This document shows, in pieces, positions 29,988-38,505 of a stretch of 42,016 bases of DNA. Below the pieces are notes generated by a model, which ran no database searches, had not been told where the DNA came from, and saw only the letters and a list, made by a program, of their open reading frames with translations. A program made the position numbers and the translations under genes. The first letter of the stretch is position 1, and every line of letters begins with the position of its first letter. This DNA is from Sanchytrium tribonematis (taxonomy: Eukaryota; Sanchytriomycota; Sanchytriomycetes; Sanchytriales; Sanchytriaceae), in assembly GCA_018985235.1 (NCBI GenBank), contig JADGIG010000022.1, forward strand, positions 1-42,016, given 5' to 3'.

Positions 29988-32537
29988 ATGGCTCGTGAAG
30001 CGATTGAAACGACCGTCTTGTTTATTTTTGAATCTTTAATAGCATCAGAAGAATTTTGTTTTTTCAAAGGGATGCAACAAATATTCTCAAATATTGTTGA
30101 ACGCATTCCAACTGACACCATCGATAAAATTTCTATTGAAAACTGTAAATGTCATGTGTTTTTTTCACATCCTTGGTTGCCTTATGTTCTATTTGATGAG
30201 AATTCCGTTCAATTGCAATTTTATAATTTGCACCTCGACGTTTTGATGCAATTCCAAGAGGCTTTTGAGTGTCTATCATCATTTCGTGCCAAAAATAATC
30301 CATCAATCATCGCCGGGTTTATTGTAGGTTTAGCTGAGTGTTTCCAGATTGAAGATGCAAGTATTGAATCATTAGACAGAATGTTACTCTCTCGAAAAAT
30401 TCATGGCAATATTCAATCATTGTTTAAGCGCACTACCGATCGCGAAGACAATCATTTAGCGACGCTTGATAGGTTAAACGGAGTTTTAAATGAGAATTTT
30501 GTAAATTTACCAAATTTACCTTATATTGTGCAAACTATTTATGGAGTATTGCAGCCAAGACCACCAATTTGGCTTCACAGACAAGCGGGAAGATACTTAC
30601 CGGAATACATGGACCTTAAAGGTACAAAAAATTTCTTAGAATTGACCGCTTCTCCCTCAACTGCATCGACTATAACTCTTCAGCCTATATGGAGGTATGG
30701 AGTAGATGCAGCTATCATTTTCTCAGATATAATGGTAATTCCACAAGCTCTCGGTATGACTTTGGAAATGAGACCCGGTCCCTATTTTCCGCATCCTATC
30801 GCTGTTGAGAAAGACGTTGATGACTTGGTTTATAATCCGATAATTTTAAATCACGTTTATGAAGCACTTAAGCAAACTAAAAAAGGCCTTACCGAATATG
30901 ACACAAAAACTTACGGCACACATCATACTGCCCTAATTGGTTTTTGCGGTGCTCCATGGACAGTTATGTCTTACATGGTTGGACGCGAAAAGTCTGTAGA
31001 TTTTCTGAAACAGAATCCCGAATTATCGCACAAGATGCTAAGAAAACTCTGCGATGTTGCTGTTGATTATCTTTGCAAACAAGTAGAGGCAGGTGCGGAT
31101 TTGGTTCAAGTATTTGATTCGTTCGTAGGAGAGTTACCCGATGATTTGTATATTGAATTTGAAAAGCCATATCTTTGTGAAATAGCGGAAAAATTTTCAA
31201 AAAGATGTCCTACCTCTCCAATTCAGTTATTCCCTCGAGACTTGAAGCCTAGTTTAATTTTAGATCTAGCTAAAAATTCAAAATACTGGACATTTAGTGT
31301 TTCTCAAAATTTTCAGGAAGATTCTATTAAACAATTCCCACTTTCTACTTGCATTCAAGGTAATTTGGATCCTGATCACATGTATTTGGACGAACAGATG
31401 ATTAGAGAAAAAACCTGTAAGATGGTTTCGATGTTCAAAAATTCGCTACAATCCATTAGAGCAAGATATACTGTTAATTTAGGACATGGTACAAAGCCCG
31501 ATATGGATCCAGTGAAAGTCGGTTATTTTATTGACGAGGTCCGATCTCTTTTTCTAGGTACACGTAAATCACCGCTAGCTTTAGCTCAAGCAATGAGCAT
31601 ACAAAGTTGCTTTCTCAAATCTCCATTTACCATCAAGACATTCGAATGTGTCACCAAGGGTGACAAGGTTCTCGATAGATCTCTCAGTGAAATTGGCGAC
31701 AAAGGATTGTTTACACGTGAAATAGAAAGCAAAATTTTAGAAGGTAAAATTGATTTTGCTCAACATTCATTAAAGGACCTTGAGACTAAATTGCAGCCTG
31801 GGCTTTCTATTGGTGCTTATTCCAAAAGATGTAATGAATTTGATTGCATGATATTTTCTTCTGTTCAAAGTTGGAAGAATATGAACGACTTGCCTAATGG
31901 TGCTATTATTGGTACCAGCTCACTACGAAGATCCGCTTTTGTGACTCACAATTGGCCCCACTTGGTTGTTAAAACTATAAGAGGAACTGTTGGAACACGT
32001 CTCAGAAAACTTTTAGTAGATAAGCAGTATGATGCTCTTATACTCGCGCAAAGTGGCTTAGAAAGATTATTTGAGTATGATAAGGATCTTGCAAACTCGC
32101 TGCCAGGATTCCAGAAAGTTGAACTGAGGACATTTTATGCTGCTGGGCAGGGATGTATAGCTCTCGAATTGTCTTCAGCAAATTATTCGCTCTCAAAATG
32201 TCTCAAGACATATGTGGAACTTCCTGAGGATGCTATAAAAGTCCAAAGTGAAAGGAAAGTTTTAGAGGCAATTGAAGGTGGATGCCAAGTACCATTTGGA
32301 GTCCGATTGGATAAATATGATATGAAATGTAATCAGTATTCAGAGGCTAAATTATTACAACGATTTTCTCCCTCTTTTAGAGTACCTGAAAATTTTCAGT
32401 TTTCATCTTATGTCTACGACTCAGAATCGATGACATTTGAACAATTTGAAAATCTAAATTTTCATGATATGCTTCTGGAATTGAAAAAAACCAAAGCCAT
32501 TGAAAAAGTTAAGACTGCAAGGAATAAAAATTGTTGA
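29988..32537 (+). CDS. HEM12-HEM3: Fusion: unknown N-terminal domain + uroporphyrinogen decarboxylase + hydroxymethylbilane synthase
   Basis: One 849-aa frame carries two heme-pathway enzymes. Residues 1-~175 are an unrecognised helical region. UROD spans ~180-520: RQAGRYLPEY (198-207), IIFSDIMVIPQALGM with the catalytic Asp (247), GAPWTVMSYM, and NLGHGTKPDMDP with the conserved His (~500). HMBS follows at once from LGTRKSPLALAQ (~523): HSLKDLE with the catalytic Asp (597), GTSSLRRSA, IRGTVGTRLRKL, and EGGCQVP with the dipyrromethane-cofactor Cys (766). HMBS is step 3 and UROD step 5 of heme synthesis; step 4 (uroporphyrinogen III synthase) is not recognisable here. In IRGxxxTRLRKL the usual Asn-Leu-Asn is Thr-Val-Gly. 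The ATG at 29988 is the first in frame. SerB follows 22 nt on. Confidence 0.93.
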   Translation: MAREAIETTVLFIFESLIASEEFCFFKGMQQIFSNIVERIPTDTIDKISIENCKCHVFFSHPWLPYVLFDENSVQLQFYNLHLDVLMQFQEAFECLSSFRAKNNPSIIAGFIVGLAECFQIEDASIESLDRMLLSRKIHGNIQSLFKRTTDREDNHLATLDRLNGVLNENFVNLPNLPYIVQTIYGVLQPRPPIWLHRQAGRYLPEYMDLKGTKNFLELTASPSTASTITLQPIWRYGVDAAIIFSDIMVIPQALGMTLEMRPGPYFPHPIAVEKDVDDLVYNPIILNHVYEALKQTKKGLTEYDTKTYGTHHTALIGFCGAPWTVMSYMVGREKSVDFLKQNPELSHKMLRKLCDVAVDYLCKQVEAGADLVQVFDSFVGELPDDLYIEFEKPYLCEIAEKFSKRCPTSPIQLFPRDLKPSLILDLAKNSKYWTFSVSQNFQEDSIKQFPLSTCIQGNLDPDHMYLDEQMIREKTCKMVSMFKNSLQSIRARYTVNLGHGTKPDMDPVKVGYFIDEVRSLFLGTRKSPLALAQAMSIQSCFLKSPFTIKTFECVTKGDKVLDRSLSEIGDKGLFTREIESKILEGKIDFAQHSLKDLETKLQPGLSIGAYSKRCNEFDCMIFSSVQSWKNMNDLPNGAIIGTSSLRRSAFVTHNWPHLVVKTIRGTVGTRLRKLLVDKQYDALILAQSGLERLFEYDKDLANSLPGFQKVELRTFYAAGQGCIALELSSANYSLSKCLKTYVELPEDAIKVQSERKVLEAIEGGCQVPFGVRLDKYDMKCNQYSEAKLLQRFSPSFRVPENFQFSSYVYDSESMTFEQFENLNFHDMLLELKKTKAIEKVKTARNKNC

Positions 32538-32559
32538 TTACCCCTTTTGAAATTGCAAA

Positions 32560-34518
32560 ATGCTGAAGTATTTGCGCAACCAACAAAAAAATCAGCAAAA
32601 GAGATTAGAAAGAATAAAAGTCTATGAATCCAAAGAAGAGTCAGAACTAAACGAAGATCAGAAAAGTTCTATTAGAGAAATACCAAGAATTGAATTTTAC
32701 CTAGGCAAGTTGACAGAAATGATGCAATTGATGGAAGCAGAGGAATCTGAACATGTTGAAAAGATCAAAAATCTTCAAGAAGATGTCGATAGGGTCAAAT
32801 TAGAATTACAGGAAGTGCAAATAACAACTGAAAACGAGAGGCTTGTGAAAAAAATCCTATATATGATTCTAAGACTGTATAACATGCCACTAACTGAACC
32901 AGAACTGGCTACGTGTCAATCTTTAGAGCGTCAGATCAATTTGGATAAAAATGGGTATTCAACATCAGATGTTATCGACAGACTAAAAAAAGAAGAACAT
33001 TTTTTGACTGTTCTTTACACAAGATATTTCAAAGATAGTTCTATGAAAAATTCTAAAGATAAGGCCGTGGTTGGATCTTCTTGGAATATTTCTGAAGGAA
33101 AATCTATGTTCTCAGCTACCACGCTTCCCCAACAACTTAAGAACAAAAAGCTTTTGATTCACTTCGCAGGTCCTCATGGGACTGACATTATTCACGCATG
33201 CGTAGAAAGCTTGTCGGAATTAAGTGGTAAATTCGATTTCTCATTGCACGATATAAGCATTCATCGAGCGTGGCATGATGTACAAGTGGTGATTTGTTTA
33301 ACTGTATCACAGTTAGACTCGCAACTCTTGTTGGACAAGTTTGATCAAATGGCAATTGACTGGCACGGTCAATATCACATTCAAGTTTTAGATAATGCGG
33401 AATATCAATTTAATAGTGCCCCTTACCCTAAGAGATCAAAATACTTAGTCACCGTATTAACAAAAAACAGAGATGTTAATGCGTTTGATGTTTTATCCTC
33501 TCTTACTAGCTTTATTTCTGTATGCCTAGGAAACAAAGTCAGTATTGAGATAATGAAATCACTTAATAGGGATAACACTGCATGGGACATCAGAGTAAGT
33601 TGCGAAAAGGACTATTATTCAATAAGGAAGGCTTTATTTTCCGCTTTAAAAGAAAAAGGGATGGGAATTGATGTGGCAATCACTCCTTTGACGGTGTACC
33701 GAAAGCAAAGAAGATTGATTGTCTTTGATATGGACAGTACTTTAATTCAGCAAGAAGTAATTGACGAATTGGCTCGGGAATACGGTGTTTACGAAAAGGT
33801 TCAAGAAATTACACATCAAGCAATGGCTGGAAAATTAGAATTTAAAGACTCCCTTAAAAATCGCGTCGAAATGCTAAAGGGCGCTCCAATTTCTATTATC
33901 GAAAAGGTTAAGCAACGAATTCGTTTGACTCCAGGAGCTAAAGAATTATGCTTTCTGTTGAAACGTCTTGGATTTCAAATTTGTGTCCTAAGTGGTGGTT
34001 TCGAGCCATTTATTGAACATTTGCAAACAATTTTACCTATAGATCATTATTTCGCGAATAAATTTACCTATGAAGAGGTTGACGGAGAGCAAATAATATC
34101 TGGAGTTCATGGAGAAATAGTGGACGGAAATAGAAAAGCAGATTTAATGAAAATCCTTGCACAAGCGCACCATTTATCTCTGAGTCAGGTAATATGCATC
34201 GGTGATGGTTCTAATGATATTCCGATGCTTAAGGCAGCTGGTTTAGGTATTGCGTTTAAAGCGAAAGACGTTGTCCAAGCTGAAATCGAATCTAAATTGA
34301 GCGGTAGTCTATTAGATGTCATGTATCTCATGGGCTATGATCAAGACGAGATCGAAGAACTCTTGGCCCAAGAAAATTTTCACGGTGTTCACTTAGGACA
34401 CCAAAAATCTAGAAGGCCTTATAAATCTTACAACAAACCCAAAAATGTAAATGAAAAAGGAAAAGACAATTTGGATCACAAAAAGCATTCCAAAAAGGCA
34501 CACAAGAAACATGATTAA
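32560..34518 (+). CDS. serB: Phosphoserine phosphatase with tandem ACT domains and an N-terminal caprin-like coiled coil
   Basis: A 652-aa protein. The HAD phosphatase part (~385-590) shows DMDST (390-394), LSGGF (477-481), Lys in GNRKAD (~526) and GDGSNDIPM, the complete SerB set for the last step of serine synthesis. Before it lie two ACT-like domains, ~196-275 (LLIHFAGPHGTDI) and ~293-375 (KYLVTVLTKNRDV), arranged as in bacterial SerB with regulatory ACT domains; yeast Ser2 has none. Residues 1-~150 are a charged coiled coil whose LRNQQK...LNEDQ pattern recalls the dimerisation helix of caprin, an RNA-granule protein. The C-terminus is a Lys/His-rich basic tail (~610-652). The frame is unbroken, so this looks like a genuine fusion. 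The stop codon overlaps AATAAA. Confidence 0.9.
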   Translation: MLKYLRNQQKNQQKRLERIKVYESKEESELNEDQKSSIREIPRIEFYLGKLTEMMQLMEAEESEHVEKIKNLQEDVDRVKLELQEVQITTENERLVKKILYMILRLYNMPLTEPELATCQSLERQINLDKNGYSTSDVIDRLKKEEHFLTVLYTRYFKDSSMKNSKDKAVVGSSWNISEGKSMFSATTLPQQLKNKKLLIHFAGPHGTDIIHACVESLSELSGKFDFSLHDISIHRAWHDVQVVICLTVSQLDSQLLLDKFDQMAIDWHGQYHIQVLDNAEYQFNSAPYPKRSKYLVTVLTKNRDVNAFDVLSSLTSFISVCLGNKVSIEIMKSLNRDNTAWDIRVSCEKDYYSIRKALFSALKEKGMGIDVAITPLTVYRKQRRLIVFDMDSTLIQQEVIDELAREYGVYEKVQEITHQAMAGKLEFKDSLKNRVEMLKGAPISIIEKVKQRIRLTPGAKELCFLLKRLGFQICVLSGGFEPFIEHLQTILPIDHYFANKFTYEEVDGEQIISGVHGEIVDGNRKADLMKILAQAHHLSLSQVICIGDGSNDIPMLKAAGLGIAFKAKDVVQAEIESKLSGSLLDVMYLMGYDQDEIEELLAQENFHGVHLGHQKSRRPYKSYNKPKNVNEKGKDNLDHKKHSKKAHKKHD

Positions 34519-34531
34519 TAAATGTTTATTA
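34516..34531. terminator. Bidirectional poly(A) element between convergent SerB and Rab6 genes
   Basis: AATAAA on plus (34517-34522) overlaps the SerB TAA; AATAAA on minus (34530-34525) overlaps the Rab6 TAA. Only ten bases separate the two stop codons, so both transcripts must run into each other's coding sequence. Confidence 0.6.
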
Positions 34532-35098
34532 GCAATTGCAACTTTCTTGTGGGGTTGTCGTGGTGATTTCGACGCGCACTTGCTCCCTTTTAGAATCAGG
34601 TGCTGATGGCAATTTTTCTGTAATTAGATAAAACAATTCTTTGACATTGTCTCCAGTCTTTGCCGAGCATTCACAAAATATGGCATTATATTCTTCTGCT
34701 TTTTTCATAGCTACTTCTTTTGGAACTTCTTTGTTCGAGAGATCTGTCTTATTACCAATAATTGCGAGTATGACATCTGAGCCTCTCTCAGCAAGTATTT
34801 CAGCTACCCAATGTTCAACTTGTTCGTAGGAATTTCTATCAGTGGTATCGTAAACGACAACTGCAACACTGCTGTCTCGAATATAAGAAGGGACTAATGA
34901 TCTAAATCTTTCCTGTCCAGCTGTATCCCATAGCTGTAATCTGAGAGTCCTATCGTCTAAATACATTGTTTTTGACAAAAAATCAATGCCAATGGTCGCT
35001 TGATAATTGCTTTCGAAAGTATCATACATGAATCGAGTTATTATTGATGTCTTACCGCTTCCTACATGTCCCAAGAAAACTATTTTGAATTTTTGCAT
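34529..35098 (-). CDS. YPT6: Rab6/Ypt6-type small GTPase
   Basis: A 189-aa Ras-superfamily GTPase. P-loop GHVGSGKTS, the switch I/effector segment [16 protein letters not shown] (a Rab6 signature), [26 protein letters not shown] and ECSAKTG are all present. It ends in CNC, a CXC geranylgeranylation signal. Rab6 acts in retrograde traffic to and through the Golgi. The P-loop reads His-Val-Gly-Ser-Gly where most Rab6 proteins have Glu/Asp-Gln-Ser-Val-Gly; the Walker consensus is still met. The length is slightly short because of a short hypervariable tail. No intron is needed. Confidence 0.96.
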   Translation of the reverse strand: MQKFKIVFLGHVGSGKTSIITRFMYDTFESNYQATIGIDFLSKTMYLDDRTLRLQLWDTAGQERFRSLVPSYIRDSSVAVVVYDTTDRNSYEQVEHWVAEILAERGSDVILAIIGNKTDLSNKEVPKEVAMKKAEEYNAIFCECSAKTGDNVKELFYLITEKLPSAPDSKREQVRVEITTTTPQESCNC

Positions 35099-35233
35099 TT
35101 GAAAAACTACAAACTAGGAGGTTTACCATGAATCTCAAAAAAGCTTGATAAATTAATATTGTTAGAGCTTAGGAATAGCTTGAAAAAGATGATTTTTCCT
35201 ATATTTATAGGCCTAATTTGTTAGAAATAGTTC
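35099..35233. promoter_or_regulatory. Divergent intergenic region (Rab6 / multi-TM protein)
   Basis: 135 bases hold both promoters. It contains A/T runs but no site I can name with confidence. Confidence 0.35.
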
Positions 35234-36848
35234 ATGAATTCAATTAAATCAATTCTTTGGATAATTGGTAATGTTATAGGAACAAATATAGACTATTCTC
35301 TAAAGATTGGAGTGTTAGCGTGGGTGCTCTTTATATACCATTTGATTCAGCATTTTAATTGTGAAAGTAATATGTATGACCAAATAAAAACCGGAAAGAT
35401 TGATTCTGACATTATTGGTCAAAAAACAATTGGAAATTTTAAGATTATAAAAGATACCTTTTTTGCTCACAGATTTGAAATTATATTTGTGTTTGGGAAT
35501 ATTATGGCTCAATTCGATTCAGATTCATGGAGATTTTATGATAGCGCCCTACTATATATAATTGGGTTTGGCAGCTCAAAGTTTAATTTCCATCCAGTAT
35601 TTTTTTCTATATTGTGCTTAAGTCTCGGGATTAGTTTGTACTTTTTGTTTCTGGAGCCGCTAAGTCATGTTTTGTGGCATCTACTACTTACTGGAATTCA
35701 ATCGTCTTCTTTTATTTATTTTTCTAGAAAAGTATCTCTATTTTACTTGTCCGTGATGCTCTTTATAGGCACTTGCTTTTTTGTTCATGCTGTCCGAATT
35801 TTTCCACAGAAAGACAATTTGCTGGAAAGTGATTCTGTAATTGAGGATCTGCTTACAATGGATATTCCTATTTTGACTCTACTACCAGCTGCTTTCGAGT
35901 TACTATTTTTGATTAAAACATGCTTGGATTTGACCCTCCAGGAATTATTTTTAAATTTTATACTAGCTGAAATATTGAAGTTTTTGCAACTTCAAAAATT
36001 CTCAATTTTACTCAGTGTTGTTTGGTTTCTAACAATTGCAATTTACCTGAAATCTTATTCCGACGACCTTGATATCTTGCAGACTTTTAACTTGACTAGT
36101 AAGCAATTATTCTACACATTCATTATATTACTGCTTTCGACTACTATGTTTTGCTTCAATACCATGATCGACGAAGACAGGCTAATCAAATACAGGTACG
36201 GGTTTGTCAATAATTCAGAGGACCATTTTTTGGAGAATCGGAAATGGTAAACATTTTTAATGTAGGTCTATTAAAGCTGATCACAAGAAATATATATTGC
36301 TGGGGAATATGAATCACTTTGTTCATTTTGCCAATGCAAAGAGTATTTATTTCGAGAAATTAGAAAATGCAAGTTGTAAATCAAGCTTGATAATTTTCCC
36401 ACCAGGATTGACAGGCTGCAATTGCGAAAATCTGCTACTTTGCGGTATGACTCAATCTAAATATAATGGTTTTTATACTGTCTTGAGATTTGAACCAGAA
36501 TTATGGAGTTTGGACGATCCCTGTGAGTTACCGCTGTTACTTGATGGCAAAACAGAAAGCTCTTTTCAAAACAGATCTCTCTTAAGAAATGACAAAATAG
36601 TTCAGAAAACTAATATATTGAGGAATTTAGACCACAAATGCTTCGATTCTAACTTACATCGAATTGAAACTTATCGTGCAACAAGTTTAATTGATTGCAG
36701 TGGAATATGTAGACAAACAAAGTCTTGCGTAGCTTATACGTATATTAATTTGGCCTGTGAAGTATTCAACACCATAACCAGAATGAAGTCTTGTAATGGA
36801 ACTTCAAATGTTATTTTGGAGAGGTACAGGTGTGAAAAGCTAACATAA
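35234..36848 (+). CDS. Multi-pass membrane protein with Cys-rich PAN/Apple-like C-terminus
   Basis: Exons 35234-36246 and 36266-36848 join across a 19-nt intron to give 531 aa. Residues ~1-320 hold roughly eight hydrophobic segments (for example IGVLAWVLFIYHLI, FFSILCLSLGISLYFLFL, LSVMLFIGTCFFVHAV, LFYTFIILLLSTTMF). The second exon is soluble and Cys-rich: about ten Cys, with GLTGCNCENLLLCG and then HKCFDSN...DCSGICRQTKSCVAYTY...ACEVFN, which resembles a PAN/Apple module (adhesion or carbohydrate binding). Splicing gives NRKWSIKADHKKYILLGN; without it the protein stops at KW and the Cys-rich part has no nearby start. I do not recognise the membrane half. A cell-surface sensor or adhesion role is possible; this is inference. 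Confidence 0.75.
36247..36265 (+). other. 19-nt intron joining TM and Cys-rich exons
   Basis: GTAAACATTTTTAATGTAG, phase 2, inside a Trp codon. The match to the intron pattern is the main support, as there is no known homologue. Confidence 0.85.
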
Positions 36849-36929
36849 ATTAGGGCAATTGTTGTAATAAATCCAAATCATTTGCTTATGATAACGACCT
36901 CAAAAAATTTACTTTCACTAGCCACTTTT

Positions 36930-38056
36930 ATGGGAGCCATTTGTTCTTCAACAGAACAGAAAAAGTCCCAAGTTATTGATAAACAACTCGCGATTGATGC
37001 AGAGAAATATAAACAGGAAGTAAAATTATTATTATTAGGCGCGGGAGAATCCGGTAAATCTACTATTGTTCGACAGATGAAAATTATTCATATGAATGGA
37101 TATCCACCTAAAGAAGCTATTTTATTTAAACCCGTTATTTTTAACAATATAATTCTTAATATGTCACTATTTCAAGACGGTTTGGATTCAATGGGATTAA
37201 AATGGAAGAGACGCGAAAATGAAAAAACTGCGAACGACCTTCATCATGAATTTGGAAGACACAAAATCCAACAAGATGACAGAAGACTATCTACACTAAA
37301 TGAGCAAATAGTTTTATCATCCAAACATGCTGTGACTTTAAAAAAATTATGGGAGGATCCAATTGTTAATGAAGCTATGAGTAGGCGAAATGAATTTTAT
37401 TTGCCTGATAGTGCTCAATATTATTTTCAAAATATAGAAAGAATATGTTCATCAGATTATACACCTACTCCAGAAGATATTTTGAGAGTGAGAAAGAAAA
37501 CTACAGGAATTGTCGATACTAGATTTAGAATGGATAAAATTAGAGTTCAGTAATTTATAATAATATAGCATGTTCGATGTTGGCGGCCAAAGAAGCGAGA
37601 GAAGGAAATGGATACATTGTTTTGAGGGCGTCACAATGGTCATTTTTGTTACCTCTTTAAGTGAATACGATCAAACCTTATTGGAAGATGCCAGAGTTAA
37701 TCGCATGGTTGAGTCCATATCTCTTTTTGATAGCGTGGTGAATTCCAGGTGGTTTAGCAGGTCTTCTATGGTTGTTTTATTGAACAAAATTGATATATTT
37801 AAGGAAAAATTACTCATTAGTCCTTTAAGGCGATTTTATCCTGATTTTGACGGGGATCAAGATCCTAGCTTAGCTTGCAAATTTATATTATCAAAATTTA
37901 CAGCCGTGAATAGAGCCAAACTCAAAATATACCCGCACGTCACTTGCGCCACTGATACTAAAAATATAAAACTTGGTACCAAATATTAACGTAGTTTTCG
38001 CTGCTATTAAAGACACTATTTTGCAAAACTCTCTGAAAGTGTCAGGAATATATTAG
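36930..38056 (+). CDS. Heterotrimeric G protein alpha subunit (G-alpha 3)
   Basis: Three exons (36930-37549, 37569-37975, 37995-38056) with two 19-nt introns give 362 aa. Seen: MGAICSSTE (Gly2, Cys5 lipidation), P-loop [19 protein letters not shown] with the switch I Arg, [21 protein letters not shown] and TCAT. The introns restore VHMFDVGG and [14 protein letters not shown]. The tail is LKVSGIY. The first intron matches that of G-alpha 2, and the second matches G-alpha 1, so the three genes share ancestry with intron gain or loss. The linker between Gly-rich P-loop and switch I has a charged insertion, [14 protein letters not shown]. The ATG at 36930 is set by the lipidation motif; the frame is open upstream. 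Confidence 0.96.
37550..37568 (+). other. 19-nt intron in G-alpha 3 (switch II intron)
   Basis: GTAATTTATAATAATATAG, phase 2, at the same His codon as the G-alpha 2 intron. Confidence 0.95.
37976..37994 (+). other. 19-nt intron in G-alpha 3 (3' intron)
   Basis: GTACCAAATATTAACGTAG, phase 1, at the same Val codon as the G-alpha 1 intron. Confidence 0.95.
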
Positions 38057-38135
38057 CCTAAATAAAAACTGATTTAATAAATTCGAGTTTATAAATCGGA
38101 TAAAGAAAATAAAAGTCTCCTTTGTTTTATTTAAA

Positions 38136-38505
38136 ATGGCTCACTCGGATACACATTCTAATGACTCTGTTTCTAAAGATTTGGGAGCTGTACCTGTAGC
38201 AGAGAAAGAAAGCAACGTTGCAATGCCTGTTCCCGAAGAAGAGCCGGTTTCTGAGCCTGTAGAACTTGCAACTGTGGGATTTGATGCTAGGTATTATATA
38301 TTGACATAGATTCCCAAATGTAAATCAAACCAGAAATTGCTGGCAAAATTATGTTGATTACTTTAAATGTGTAAAGCACTTTGGATCGGAAGAAGGTGTT
38401 TGCAAGGTCTTAAAAAGAGCATACGCTGATCTGTGTCCAACAGAGTGGACCGAAAAATGGGATGAACAAAGAGAATCCAACACTTTTCCAGTTAAAGATT
38501 TGTAA
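38136..38505 (+). CDS. COX12: Cytochrome c oxidase subunit 6B (Cox12)
   Basis: Exons 38136-38290 and 38310-38505 join across a 19-nt intron to give 116 aa. The gene is easily missed because both exons are short. The C-terminal part is the twin-Cys CHCH domain: CWQNYVDYFKC (CX9C) and CKVLKRAYADLC (CX10C), as in Cox6b/Cox12, with flanking RFPNVNQTRN and the WTEKWDEQRESNTFP end. The N-terminal ~45 residues are an acidic, Pro/Glu/Val-rich extension not found in yeast Cox12 and longer than in animals. The protein sits on the intermembrane-space face of complex IV, so the organism respires aerobically. Its stop directly abuts that of the convergent malonyl-CoA decarboxylase gene, with no base between. 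Confidence 0.95.
38291..38309 (+). other. 19-nt intron in COX6B
   Basis: GTATTATATATTGACATAG, phase 2. Splicing gives FDARFPNVNQTRNCW, which is highly conserved in the family. Confidence 0.95.

Noticed and set aside
31539-31557. A 19-nt GT...AG segment exactly at the UROD-HMBS junction; splicing it would end UROD a few codons later and separate it from HMBS.
   Set aside because: It starts GTC, not GTA, and its end TTTTCTAG lacks the A at -6 found in all 14 supported introns. The unspliced frame is open and gives two intact enzymes. RNA-seq at this site would still be worth a look.
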